In this document: one piece after another, positions 23,478 to 31,238 of the stretch
Position numbering within the stretch: position 1 is the stretch's first letter
Layout: each line of letters begins with the position of its first letter
Assembly: GCF_003026285.1 (NCBI RefSeq)
Contig: NZ_PYOD01000019.1
Location: forward strand, 1-64,000
Source: Photobacterium profundum
GTDB lineage: Bacteria; Pseudomonadota; Gammaproteobacteria; Enterobacterales; Vibrionaceae
DNA: 64,000 nucleotides
Direction of reading: 5' to 3'
Notes under the pieces: generated by a model
What the model was told of the DNA's origin: nothing
Database searches by the model: none
What the model saw: only the letters and a program-made list of their open reading frames with translations
Made by a program: the position numbers and the translations under genes

Positions 23478-24030
23478 GTCTGGGCAGGATTATGAGCGAT
23501 TTATAGAAACTAAATCTTTGAATATACATATTCCAAATAAGTTTTTGTTAGATCAGACCCAAATTCTTGATGTAGCTAAGTGTAGTGATAAAGAAAAATA
23601 TTGCTTTAGTGAGTTAGCTTATTACTCTGACTATGATTTGTATCTTGTTACTTTATCTATGAAGCTTACGAAAGATGAGCTTAAAAATAACCCGACTGAA
23701 CAAGTACTGGAAGGTGTTTTGAAGGTTTTTCTAGCGTCAATTAACCCTATGGCAGCTGAATTTTATGGTGCTTCATCTGTGCTTGGAGAGAATGTTAACG
23801 CAAATAAGTATTCGCGTGAATCCATCATACTAGGTGTGGATGCCGATGTTGAAGGCAGACAGTATGTAGGATATGCGCGAGTAAAGCGTGGTGAGTATTT
23901 AAGTGTTTCTACTAGTGTAGAAGAAACCAATGAATCAGTAATTCAGTTCATCACTCGACTATGTAATATTGTTCGTAGTGGAAACTATCGTGCAAGTTTG
24001 GTTGAGGAACATTGTGATTTTGGCGGATAG
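23476..24030 (+). CDS. Integron cassette protein 1, unknown
   Basis: A 184-residue protein with no signal peptide. It starts at ATG 23476 and ends 14 bases before the first attC site, as cassette genes do. Two Cys pairs (KCSDKEKYC and a C-terminal Cys set) and a mixed alpha/beta pattern are visible. I do not recognise a family. The true 5' end may have been lost where the cassette joins prophage DNA, because no attC/attI core is seen before it. Confidence 0.6.
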   Translation: MSGQDYERFIETKSLNIHIPNKFLLDQTQILDVAKCSDKEKYCFSELAYYSDYDLYLVTLSMKLTKDELKNNPTEQVLEGVLKVFLASINPMAAEFYGASSVLGENVNANKYSRESIILGVDADVEGRQYVGYARVKRGEYLSVSTSVEETNESVIQFITRLCNIVRSGNYRASLVEEHCDFGG

Positions 24031-24043
24031 AAATAAATTTTCA

Positions 24044-24157
24044 TAACAAGGCCATCAAGATGACCCTTGCCACGGCGCATTTTTGGTATGAAATGGCTTG
24101 TGAGTTTACGGTGGTCTGTTTAGTTTTGGGGCGGGCAACTTATGGCAGGCGTTATGC
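24044..24157 (+). other. Integron attC site 1
   Basis: The site begins with TAACAAGGC (inverse core) and ends with GGCGTTATGC (core, GTTATGC at 24151-24157). An imperfectly palindromic middle of about 114 bases in total is typical of vibrio-type attC repeats. Confidence 0.85.
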
Positions 24158-24399
24158 ACCTAGAGCCAAGATTTTCAATGGTAGATAGTTCATCGCTTAT
24201 TTCCACGACATCCTTGGCCATTCGTTTAGCGACAGGCTGCCTGAAAGACCGTAGATAAGTTTGTTGTTGCTTTCTTTGCTGCCTTTATTTCTGGCAATTT
24301 AACACCATGATTTCAACGTTACTTTGCTGTGAAAGTGTTGGCGCATTTCTTTGCCTATTGGTTTGGTGCAGCAGCCAAGCATGCCTGTATTAGGTTGTC
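24158..24399. other. Non-coding leader of cassette 2
   Basis: About 240 bases from the attC1 core to the start of the small cassette 2 gene. I see no convincing gene on either strand. Confidence 0.4.
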
Positions 24400-24540
24400 A
24401 TGCAGGTTTCTCTGGCTCAAATTGTTGAAAGTGAATTGGAATTATCAGAGTATGAATTTGTTGCCGGTATGTCGCAGATTTATCGTGCGTGGAAAGATTT
24501 TCGGTCAAGTATGATCGTATTATTGGATGGAGTTGCATAA
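24400..24540 (+). CDS. Integron cassette protein 2 (46 aa)
   Basis: A 46-residue acidic helical protein that ends at the TAA of the TAACAA inverse core of attC2, the usual cassette geometry. It contains VSLAQIVESELELSEYEF and a Trp-Lys-Asp-Phe segment. It could be a fragment or a small antitoxin-like protein; an overlapping 61-residue frame in another register looks unreal. Confidence 0.4.
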   Translation: MQVSLAQIVESELELSEYEFVAGMSQIYRAWKDFRSSMIVLLDGVA

Positions 24541-24640
24541 CAAGGCAATTAAGGGTGACCCGTTACACTCGGCAGTTTTGGTATGAAGTTCGGTGTGCTT
24601 TGTTAGTTTAGTGCGGGGCACCTTATTGCAGGCGTTAACA
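24538..24640 (+). other. Integron attC site 2
   Basis: Starts TAACAAGGC and ends GGCGTTAACA (core GTTAACA at 24634-24640), 103 bases. It is related to attC1 and attC3 (shared ACACTCGGCAGTTTT with attC3). Confidence 0.85.
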
Positions 24641-24649
24641 GTTTTAGGT

Positions 24650-25438
24650 ATGAAAATTAGAAATCTCAATTTACCCAAAGAAATGATTACAGCCATACAA
24701 ACAGGATTGTTGCGACGGGATGTTGGTTCGTGGCAACTCAAAACTGATTGTGATAGTTACGGATATTTGCTCGAAACTGAGTTAGGTGAATTTTATGAAT
24801 CAGAACAACCCATAATTAATGCCACAAAGCAGCTATCATCAGATTTCGTCATTGATGGTGTTTATGGTGTTTATGGTGATGGAAGTTTGCCTGACTACCC
24901 CGGAGCCATTCAAGATATAACTGATTTTAGGTATATCATTTGTTTTGGTTCGTCCGGTGATGGCGCACCTTTTTGCTTAGATTATCGTTCTTCAATCGAA
25001 GACCCCTCTGTAATTTGGTGGGATGATATTAACCGTCGAGAACGTAAGAAAATTATATGTGAAAAAATTGAAGAATTTTACGAAGCTTCAATTGCTTACA
25101 CAAATGCTTGCGATCAACTGATCACTGATATTCAGCGCATGACTTATAGATGTGAAAGTGGCTATTATACAAACGACCCTGCCGCTTATGCTTTATTTGA
25201 ACAGTCAATTTCAAAAATGGAAATGCTGCATGGGCTTTATTTTCAACGAATTGACTTTGATAGTGAAGACTTTGCTATAGATAAAATGCCCCTTATATGG
25301 GCTGCTAACTCCGGAGAGTTAGCTCGTAAGACTGTAAATTCTGATGAAGTATATAAGAAATCGAGAGATCATATCAAAAGTAGCTCAGACCGATTAAGTG
25401 GGTTGTGTAAGGAACTAATGCACAAGCATATGATTTAA
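24650..25438 (+). CDS. Integron cassette protein 3, SMI1/KNR4 (SUKH)-like
   Basis: A 262-residue soluble protein. Its middle (about residues 85-135) carries FGSSGDGAPFCLDYR and PSVIWWDD, the signature of SMI1/KNR4 (SUKH) proteins, many of which are immunity proteins against toxins of competing bacteria. The C-terminal 120 residues are helical. The gene starts nine bases after the attC2 core and ends within the start of a truncated attC. The family fits cassette-borne immunity, but target and toxin are unknown. Confidence 0.65.
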   Translation: MKIRNLNLPKEMITAIQTGLLRRDVGSWQLKTDCDSYGYLLETELGEFYESEQPIINATKQLSSDFVIDGVYGVYGDGSLPDYPGAIQDITDFRYIICFGSSGDGAPFCLDYRSSIEDPSVIWWDDINRRERKKIICEKIEEFYEASIAYTNACDQLITDIQRMTYRCESGYYTNDPAAYALFEQSISKMEMLHGLYFQRIDFDSEDFAIDKMPLIWAANSGELARKTVNSDEVYKKSRDHIKSSSDRLSGLCKELMHKHMI

Positions 25439-25493
25439 AAATAAAGCAATAAAGGTGATACATTACACTCGGCAGTTTTTGTATGATCTTCTT
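25439..25493 (+). other. Truncated integron attC site 3
   Basis: The first half of an attC (AAAGCAATAAAGGTGAT..., with ACACTCGGCAGTTTTTGTATGA) closely resembles attC2, but the right half with the GTTRRRY core is missing. The sequence then changes to phage-type DNA near 25494. Confidence 0.7.
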
Positions 25494-25501
25494 CTGGTAT
25501 A

Positions 25502-25533
25502 CACTAACAGCCTTTATTTAAGCGCTGTTAGTG
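25502..25533 (-). terminator. Hairpin downstream of second regulator copy
   Basis: CACTAACAGC pairs perfectly with GCTGTTAGTG across 12 bases, 9 bases below the stop of the - strand regulator gene. Confidence 0.65.
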
Positions 25534-25542
25534 CATTCACTA

Positions 25543-25914
25543 TTAATTCTTTAGTATCTTTCTTAGTGCCCTTGCCGTTTTCATGATTAAAGATACGTTA
25601 CGACTATCCTGCTCTGCACCTATCTCTAATATCGCAGTACCTGTTAATACTTTGTTTGAAGATATACTTAATCCGTTAGGTGAAATTAGGTTTTCTTTGG
25701 CGATTCTCCACCCTATCCAACTTTCGCTTATTCCTACTTCTCGCCCAGTGTACATTCTCATTAACCGTTTACATTCCGGTGGTATCTCTTGGCCTCCATC
25801 CCAACGCGTGATGGTTCTCACACTTTTAAAACATAATTCGCTGGTTTCATTCTTGCTTAAACCGCACTCAAATTTGCGAAAAATATAGTTCCCCGTGAGT
25901 ATCGAAGACACCAT
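25543..25914 (-). CDS. Phage regulator-like protein, DUF3653 type, second copy
   Basis: A protein of about 123 residues that aligns over most of its length with the protein of 9292-9747: LCFKSVRT, then PPEC(R/K)RLM, then EIGAE near the C-terminus, and similar spacing. Identity is clearly partial, so the two copies diverged before or after separate acquisition. The frame is intact. ATG 25914 is chosen; a TTG lies seven codons earlier. The divergent partner gene is missing, replaced by a transposase fragment. Confidence 0.65.
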   Translation of the reverse strand: MVSSILTGNYIFRKFECGLSKNETSELCFKSVRTITRWDGGQEIPPECKRLMRMYTGREVGISESWIGWRIAKENLISPNGLSISSNKVLTGTAILEIGAEQDSRNVSLIMKTARALRKILKN

Positions 25915-26042
25915 GACTTTTGTGAACCTTATCAATAATTACAAAGGCTTATGTTGTCCATCGTCATTATTGTTGTAACGGAAATGTCCTGTTTTTCCTA
26001 TGGTGATCAGTATCTATCTGATCTATGTGAGATTCACAAACG

Positions 26043-26297
26043 ATGAATGAAAAAGAGTTTTTACGCCTGAATGCTATTAGCGATGTTTGTAAGAAACGAA
26101 TCCGACGATCAGATGCTGCAGGTATTCTGTCCTTGAGTGTTCGACAAGTTCAGCGACTGATCACTCGCTTTCGTCAGCTTGGCGCTGTTGGTATTACTCA
26201 TCAACGCCGTGGTTTGCCATCTTCGAACAAAATTAATGAAGATGTTCGACTCAGATGCCTCGAGATAATGCGGGTAATAAAAAAGAAAATACCTTAA
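26043..26297 (+). pseudogene. Truncated transposase gene (ISNCY-type N-terminus)
   Basis: The 84-residue frame matches the N-terminal helix-turn-helix region of ISNCY-type transposases (RSDAAGILSLSVRQVQRLI followed by TRFRQLGAVGITHQRRG). The DDE catalytic domain is absent: after about residue 76 the sequence changes to phage-type DNA related to 10480-10550. No terminal inverted repeats are visible. A dead remnant left by an insertion followed by deletion. Confidence 0.75.
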
Positions 26298-26301
26298 CTT
26301 A

Positions 26302-26313
26302 CCCTAGCCTCTA
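26302..26313. repeat. CCCTAGCCTCTA repeat, copy 3
   Basis: Same 12-mer as at 10510-10521, with similar flanks (AACTT before, G-TTAT after) and the same terminator 8-10 bases further on. Confidence 0.6.
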
Positions 26314-26320
26314 GTTATGA

Positions 26321-26344
26321 CCAAGCCCGCTATTGCGGGCTTGG
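26321..26344 (+). terminator. Terminator in decayed prophage copy
   Basis: CCAAGCCCGC and GCGGGCTTGG form a perfect 10-bp stem around TATT. Homologous to the hairpin at 10531-10550. Confidence 0.75.
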
Positions 26345-26348
26345 TATA

Positions 26349-26639
26349 TTATAGTTGAGCGTAGATTCGTCTCAGGTTTCTATCACCACGTTTATAATCA
26401 GGTGGGTCGACTAAAAAGGTATCTGTTGTAATCTCAAGTTCTTGTATATTAGAAATGCTACACAAATCCCACTCATGTCCTAGAGTGACATGTTCACCTT
26501 GTGTTTGATAACATCTAAGAACTAAATTTCCTTTTGAAGATTCACCGACAGCCGCTGGTTGAGCAACACGGGGGGAACCACTGTATGTAAATTTGATTTC
26601 TTGCCTATTTTCAATTGCTGAGATCAGAGTATCAATCAT
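26349..26639 (-). CDS. WYL-domain-like protein (96 aa)
   Basis: The 96-residue protein reads as a single WYL-like domain: ENRQEIKFTYSG, AVGESSKGNLVLRCYQT, W-x-LCSISNI and a C-terminal YKRGDRNLRRIY. WYL domains bind nucleic acid or small ligands and regulate phage and defence genes; this one has no DNA-binding domain attached. It lies in the slot that holds the lipoprotein gene in the other copy. RBS AGGAG about 6 bases upstream of the start. Confidence 0.6.
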   Translation of the reverse strand: MIDTLISAIENRQEIKFTYSGSPRVAQPAAVGESSKGNLVLRCYQTQGEHVTLGHEWDLCSISNIQELEITTDTFLVDPPDYKRGDRNLRRIYAQL

Positions 26640-26716
26640 ACAACGCTCCTTTAAATACAGTAATCAACTTAACCTACGTTACACCCAACACCAAGATATT
26701 CAATAAGTTTCTACTC

Positions 26717-26985
26717 ATTTTTCTGCTTATGTCCATCCACTCCCCATTCCAACGTCATGATCCGCTAACATCTTTTTAAACTCACTCAATACCGATGCAT
26801 GTGCTTTATTGAACGGAAAAGTAGATGGCATATAATGAAAGTTTGCGGCTTTCGCCCGACACTTGAACTCCTTACTCACTAATAGTTACATCAACTAGTT
26901 TGGTATACCCGTTAAAATCTCTGCCGCAACAGTACCAAATCCATTTGAGTGCTTTTCTGTTTAAAGTTGAGCATAACCATCCATT
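26717..26985 (-). pseudogene. Degraded holin-like genes of a second tailless prophage
   Basis: The stretch aligns with 11813-12200 in pieces: TCATGATCCGCT, AGCATCTTTTT-like and CTCACT segments of the first holin-like gene, then CGCCCGACA, CTCACTAATAGT and TGCTTTTCTGTTTAAAG segments of the second. Deletions remove about 110 bases and frames are broken. It shows that a second related prophage once occupied this place. Confidence 0.75.
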
Positions 26986-26990
26986 TATTT

Positions 26991-27296
26991 TCCTTTGATA
27001 ATAATGAGTCGCTAAATTAGGTGACAAAATCCGAGACTTGGCCGATTTTTTTGCAATTCCTCCTATTAACCGACATACATTTATGGAAACAGTTCACGCA
27101 AATGCAACCAATAAGCAATCTATTGAATATCTGTCAGGTGTCTTCTTGTGTGTGAACTATCTTCTCTAGAGCGTCTCATCAAATAGATGTTCAGTTGTAA
27201 CAAAATAGTACCGTCGATGGAGAGATGACCATACCTTCACTATTTACACACAACGATCATTATTGCTTATTCCAATATCCAAAAGAAAGGATTCAC
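26991..27296. other. Non-coding junction between prophage remnant and lipoxygenase gene
   Basis: About 300 bases with no supported gene. It should hold the right edge of the mobile region and the promoter of the lipoxygenase gene; neither is recognised. Confidence 0.4.
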
Positions 27297-29141
27297 ATGT
27301 TTGATTTATTTTCTCGTAAAGATCCATCTCTTCCTCAAAATGACAGCCATCGCCAGCAAGAAAAGCGACAAGAACAACTGGTAAAAACACAGGAAAATTA
27401 TGTTTGGGATTTGGAGAACCCAAATGTAGGACCTGTACCAATGGCAAAAGATGTACCTCAAGACGCAAACCCAACGTTGACATGGACGATCATCGTTTTG
27501 AAGACCTTAATGCCGATTGTGGAGAACCTCGTATCCAACGTAAAAGACACCGCTGAATTGGTAGACATTAAAAAAGGTGTGAATGAGGCCTCAGACGCGC
27601 TTGGTAGTTTGAAGCTAGGGCAACAATTGGCTTTTATTTCAAACACAACAGAGATGTTGAAATCACTGGTTGAGATATACCTCAGATTGGTTCGTGCAGA
27701 GGTCAAAGAGCATCGAGAGGATGAAGGCCTAGATGCTTATAAAGATCTTTTTCAAAAAATTCCGTTACCAGCAGTCGCTGCTGCTTTTCAACAAAATGAC
27801 TGTTTTGCTCGTTATCGAGTCGCAGGCCAAAACCCCATGTTAATCAAAGGCGTTTCCAGTCTGGCTGATAATTTTCCGGTCAACGAAACTGATTATCAGA
27901 AAGTCATGGGGTTAGATGACTCATTAGCTGAGGCACTGGCTGAAAGCCGAGTATTTCTTTTGGACTATCATGAATTGAAGGTACTTGTCGATAACCCTCA
28001 AACCCCAGAGAAGCAAGTCTTCGCACCAATCGCATTATTCGCGCTACCCAAAGATAGAAAATCACTGATCCCAGTAGCTATTCAAAGCGGTCAAAACAAA
28101 GATGACTCCACAATCACCTATGCAGTACAGAATAATGATAATTCTTCAGAGTACTGGCAGTGGCAAGCAGCCATGACGATGGTGCAAGTTGCTGATGGTA
28201 ATTATCATGAACTTTTTGTCCACCTTGGTCGTACTCACCTAGTTATTGAAGCTTTTACAATCGCGACTAATCGCTGTCTTGCTGAATCTCATCCCATTAA
28301 TGTATTACTGCTTCCCCATTTTGAAGGCACCTTATTCATCAATAATAGTGCTGCCGGCAGTCTAATCGCCGCAGGTGGCCCCATTGAAAGTATTTTTGGC
28401 GGAAAAATTAAAGCAACTCAAAATGCAGCAGGAACGGATCGACTCGGACTCGATTTTTATAGGTACATGCTCCCCAATGATTTGGCTACGAGGCAAGTAG
28501 GCAATAGGGATTTTTTACCTGATTATCCGTATCGTGATGACGCGACTTTGATTTGGGAAGCGATTCATAATTGGACTACGGCTTATACCAGTATTTACTA
28601 TACTGATGATGCGACTGTGACCGAAGACTACGAATTGGCAGCATGGGCTGAGTCGTTAATGACAGAAGGTGCTATTAACGGATTTAAACCCATCACGACT
28701 CGTGAACAGCTCTCGGATGTGTTGACGATGATTATTTTCACCTCCAGCGCACAACATGCAGCAGTTAATTTCCCACAACGTTCTTTGATGAGCTTCGCGC
28801 CAGCAGTAACCGGAGCTATCTGGGGTAAAGATCCGACAAATATTCAAACAGAAAAAGCTTGGTTACAAAACCTACCTCCGATGTCACAGTCTCTGGAGCA
28901 GCTTTCTTTGTTACAATTGCTAGGGGGCGTATATTATCGTCAACTCGGTGAGTATCGCAGCAACAACTTTCCTTATTTGGATTGGTTTGAGGATGACAGG
29001 ATCACTGATCAAGGTGGACCGCTCAGTCAATTCCAAGCATCGTTAGCTGATATTGAACAAACAATTAATATTCGTAACGAAACTCGTCAAGAATACAGTT
29101 TCTTATTACCAAGTAAAATCCCGCCAAGTATTAATATTTAA
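27297..29141 (+). CDS. Lipoxygenase
   Basis: A 614-residue enzyme of the lipoxygenase family, which adds O2 to polyunsaturated fatty acids. All five iron-ligand positions are present: His309 and His314 in HLGRTH, His487 and Asn491 in HAAVN, and the C-terminal Ile614 (PPSINI). An ARYRVAGQNP segment near residue 180 is also typical. There is no signal peptide, unlike the secreted Pseudomonas enzyme, so it may act in the cytoplasm. ATG 27297 has AAAGG six bases upstream; an in-frame ATG at 27225 is poorly spaced. It stands alone at the edge of the mobile region. Substrate and position of oxygenation cannot be told. Confidence 0.92.
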   Translation: MFDLFSRKDPSLPQNDSHRQQEKRQEQLVKTQENYVWDLENPNVGPVPMAKDVPQDANPTLTWTIIVLKTLMPIVENLVSNVKDTAELVDIKKGVNEASDALGSLKLGQQLAFISNTTEMLKSLVEIYLRLVRAEVKEHREDEGLDAYKDLFQKIPLPAVAAAFQQNDCFARYRVAGQNPMLIKGVSSLADNFPVNETDYQKVMGLDDSLAEALAESRVFLLDYHELKVLVDNPQTPEKQVFAPIALFALPKDRKSLIPVAIQSGQNKDDSTITYAVQNNDNSSEYWQWQAAMTMVQVADGNYHELFVHLGRTHLVIEAFTIATNRCLAESHPINVLLLPHFEGTLFINNSAAGSLIAAGGPIESIFGGKIKATQNAAGTDRLGLDFYRYMLPNDLATRQVGNRDFLPDYPYRDDATLIWEAIHNWTTAYTSIYYTDDATVTEDYELAAWAESLMTEGAINGFKPITTREQLSDVLTMIIFTSSAQHAAVNFPQRSLMSFAPAVTGAIWGKDPTNIQTEKAWLQNLPPMSQSLEQLSLLQLLGGVYYRQLGEYRSNNFPYLDWFEDDRITDQGGPLSQFQASLADIEQTINIRNETRQEYSFLLPSKIPPSINI

Positions 29142-29418
29142 CCAGAATGAAGGCAATAATTAATTTTTTGCCTTCATAATTTGTCGGTGTGAATGCATTT
29201 TTTAAAATTGAATGCCACACCTACACACATTTTCTTTTAAGTAAACCCGAAAAATTCACTCTACATCTTATATGATAGGCGAGCTTTCTATTCAAATTAC
29301 AATGTAACAACTCTTTCTCTACTTTTAAATACATGCAGCCTCTCTATTTATTACATACTCGCGCCTATTCATTTATTAATGTTTGATATGCTAATTACAT
29401 TTGTAAAAAAGACAAATA

Positions 29419-29661
29419 ATGATGAAATGGATTTTACTAACAGCCTTGTTTTTTTGTTTTTCTTTAAATGCTAAAACTGTAGATCAATATATTAAGCAAT
29501 ACAAAAATCTACCATGTTCAGGGTTAGTAACAAAAATTAAAGATATAGATAAAAAATATTCAATGGGTAATAAAAAGAAGAAAAAGGAATATCGAAAGCA
29601 GAAAAAATCGTTAAGAATACTGTATTCTGACTATAATTGTACCACCAAACAATATCGATGA
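29419..29661 (+). CDS. Small secreted basic protein (80 aa)
   Basis: An 80-residue protein with a clear signal peptide (residues 1-18, cleavage after LNA), two Cys in the mature part and a Lys-rich middle (GNKKKKKEYRKQKKS). The mature protein of about 62 residues would be periplasmic or secreted. No family recognised. Confidence 0.55.
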   Translation: MMKWILLTALFFCFSLNAKTVDQYIKQYKNLPCSGLVTKIKDIDKKYSMGNKKKKKEYRKQKKSLRILYSDYNCTTKQYR

Positions 29662-29707
29662 ATGATTGCGATATAACAAATTAAATCAGAAAACACAGTT
29701 CAATTAA

Positions 29708-29720
29708 GTGACAGTGTAAC
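29708..29720. promoter_or_regulatory. matS-like site (one mismatch)
   Basis: GTGACAGTGTAAC matches the MatP target consensus GTGACRNYGTCAC except for one base. Confidence 0.4.
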
Positions 29721-29763
29721 CTTTAGAGTTTGATGGGAATCTTTAGCGTGAGTTGAATCACTT

Positions 29764-29775
29764 CCCTAGCCTCTA
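29764..29775. repeat. CCCTAGCCTCTA repeat, copy 4
   Basis: Shares ACTTCCCTAGCCTCTA (16 bases) with 10506-10521. It lies in non-coding DNA outside the recognised prophages and may mark another old insertion edge. Confidence 0.5.
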
Positions 29776-29893
29776 TACCCAACAACTAGTGACGCTCATC
29801 TAACTATTTGTATTCTTAACTATCACCTATAATTGTATAGGAGTAGTGTGGTTATTCAAGAATCCGATTGAACATTAATTGTCAGAGGTGATT

Positions 29894-30109
29894 ATGAGTT
29901 TGTTTTATGTTGATAAGAAAGCGCAAGATAATGGCGATCATGAAGTTCACACAGCAACATGTACTCACAGCCCTGGTGTAAAAAACTGTGATCCTCTTGG
30001 GTACCACACAGCATGCAGTACTGCATTAAATGCCGCTAAAGAAATATATCCACAATCTAATGGCTGCTATTACTGTTCATATTCAAGCTACACTTCTGAA
30101 GACAAGTAA
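29894..30109 (+). CDS. Small Cys-rich protein (71 aa), unknown
   Basis: A 71-residue protein with six Cys in the pattern CTH-x-C-x-C then CYYC, and a repeated Asn-Gly-Asp/His motif at the start (DNGDHEVH). I recall similar small proteins in many bacteria, all without known function; the Cys and His could bind metal or form a knot. AGAGGTG lies seven bases before ATG 29894. A terminator follows. Confidence 0.65.
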   Translation: MSLFYVDKKAQDNGDHEVHTATCTHSPGVKNCDPLGYHTACSTALNAAKEIYPQSNGCYYCSYSSYTSEDK

Positions 30110-30118
30110 GAACAGATA

Positions 30119-30151
30119 AAGGGCTATTCACACTGATGATTGCCCTTTTTT
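30119..30151 (+). terminator. Terminator after small Cys-rich gene
   Basis: AAGGGC pairs with GCCCTT across about 17 bases and is followed by six T. Confidence 0.7.
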
Positions 30152-30209
30152 ACCAACAATCTGTATACATTTAGTCCCCCTTTATTTTCTTATACCCTCT
30201 AGATAAACA

Positions 30210-30222
30210 GTGACGGTGTCAC
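30210..30222. promoter_or_regulatory. matS site (perfect match)
   Basis: GTGACGGTGTCAC fits GTGACRNYGTCAC at every position. MatP, encoded 6 kb away, binds such sites to organise the terminus region of the chromosome. Confidence 0.65.
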
Positions 30223-30393
30223 CTATTGCTTGTTCATTTCGTTTAAATAAAATGAATAGTTATAATGTAACTAATTGTTTATAGATGCATTTAATATTTT
30301 AAGTTACTCTTTAATGTGAATTAATGCTTCGTAATGTATCGTAAATAGACGTTTTAATTTATGGTTCGCTGCCTAATAATTAGGAGTTGAACC

Positions 30394-31074
30394 ATGCTTG
30401 TATTAAATGTTAAAAAATACACACCACTACTTGCTGTTATTCTTACAGCAACCTCTTTCAATACGACTGCGAACTCTGATTATGATTTCATATCTGGCGG
30501 GTTCCAGTTATCATCTTTTGATGAATATATTCCTACAGCCTTAGGTAAAAGTTACGACTACACGACTGGGTACTACTTGCGTGGTAGCTGGAATTTTTAT
30601 AATAATTTCTTTGCTGAAGTTCGCCATGACTCTACATCTAAAGACAGCTTATCGATAACACAGACGACTGCTGGATTAGGCTATTTTCATCCTTTTACCG
30701 ACAATTTTTCATTATATGGTCTTGTCGGTGTTGATGAAATTGATGTTCAATTCGACATCAATAAATTTGTGCATCAGGCTGATATTAGTATCTCAAGCAT
30801 GAATGGCTATGTTGGAGCAAAAGACAATGCACTTACAGTAGAACTCGGTGCAAAATTCAATGTTCTAGATGCTTGGCAAATTGAACCAGCAATCAGAATG
30901 GCCGATTATGACGAAAAAATGTATGAACTACGATTAGCAAATACTATTCGTATTACGAAAAATATAGGTCTAGAGGCAAACTTTACTCACCGAGCATTAG
31001 GTGCGAATACATTTGGTCAAGTACAAAATATACGTGAGATGAACTACCAAGTGGGTATGCGTTACACGTTCTGA
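30394..31074 (+). CDS. Outer-membrane beta-barrel protein
   Basis: A 226-residue protein with a signal peptide (residues 1-27, cleavage near TTANS), then alternating aromatic and polar residues in short strands. It ends in a strand with a C-terminal Phe (YQVGMRYTF), the outer-membrane insertion signal. The likely fold is a small barrel of 8 strands, as in OmpX- or OmpW-type proteins. AGGAG lies about 8 bases before the start. No partner is obvious; the next genes are a monooxygenase-domain protein and a secreted protein. Confidence 0.75.
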   Translation: MLVLNVKKYTPLLAVILTATSFNTTANSDYDFISGGFQLSSFDEYIPTALGKSYDYTTGYYLRGSWNFYNNFFAEVRHDSTSKDSLSITQTTAGLGYFHPFTDNFSLYGLVGVDEIDVQFDINKFVHQADISISSMNGYVGAKDNALTVELGAKFNVLDAWQIEPAIRMADYDEKMYELRLANTIRITKNIGLEANFTHRALGANTFGQVQNIREMNYQVGMRYTF

Positions 31075-31238
31075 TATTAGAAACTGTTGAAAAGGTGATC
31101 TTAGTATTGCCTTCTCATTTTATTATTATTAATTCACATGAATTAAATGATTCAAGGCTTCTTATAAACGCTGACTCTGGTAGATTTCTTCTTGGCTCAC
31201 CCTCTAATTAAATAAACGAGCCGATAAGGAAGAAATAA

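Larger units (their letters stand above)
25494..26990. mobile_element. Decayed second copy of the regulator-to-holin end of the tailless prophage
   Basis: In order: a hairpin, a DUF3653-type regulator homologous to 9292-9747, a truncated transposase in place of the divergent partner, the AACTT-CCCTAGCCTCTAG-terminator segment shared with 10505-10550, a WYL-like gene in the variable slot, then degraded homologues of the two holin-like genes at 11802-12191. The order is the same as at 9241-12197. Everything beyond the holin remnants is missing. Confidence 0.75.

Noticed and set aside
24329..24514. 61-aa frame in cassette 2
   Set aside because: The 46-aa frame in another register ends exactly at the attC2 inverse core, as cassette genes do, and is preferred.
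27225..27296. 24-residue N-terminal extension of the lipoxygenase
   Set aside because: The upstream ATG has GGAG only two bases away; ATG 27297 has a properly spaced AAAGG.
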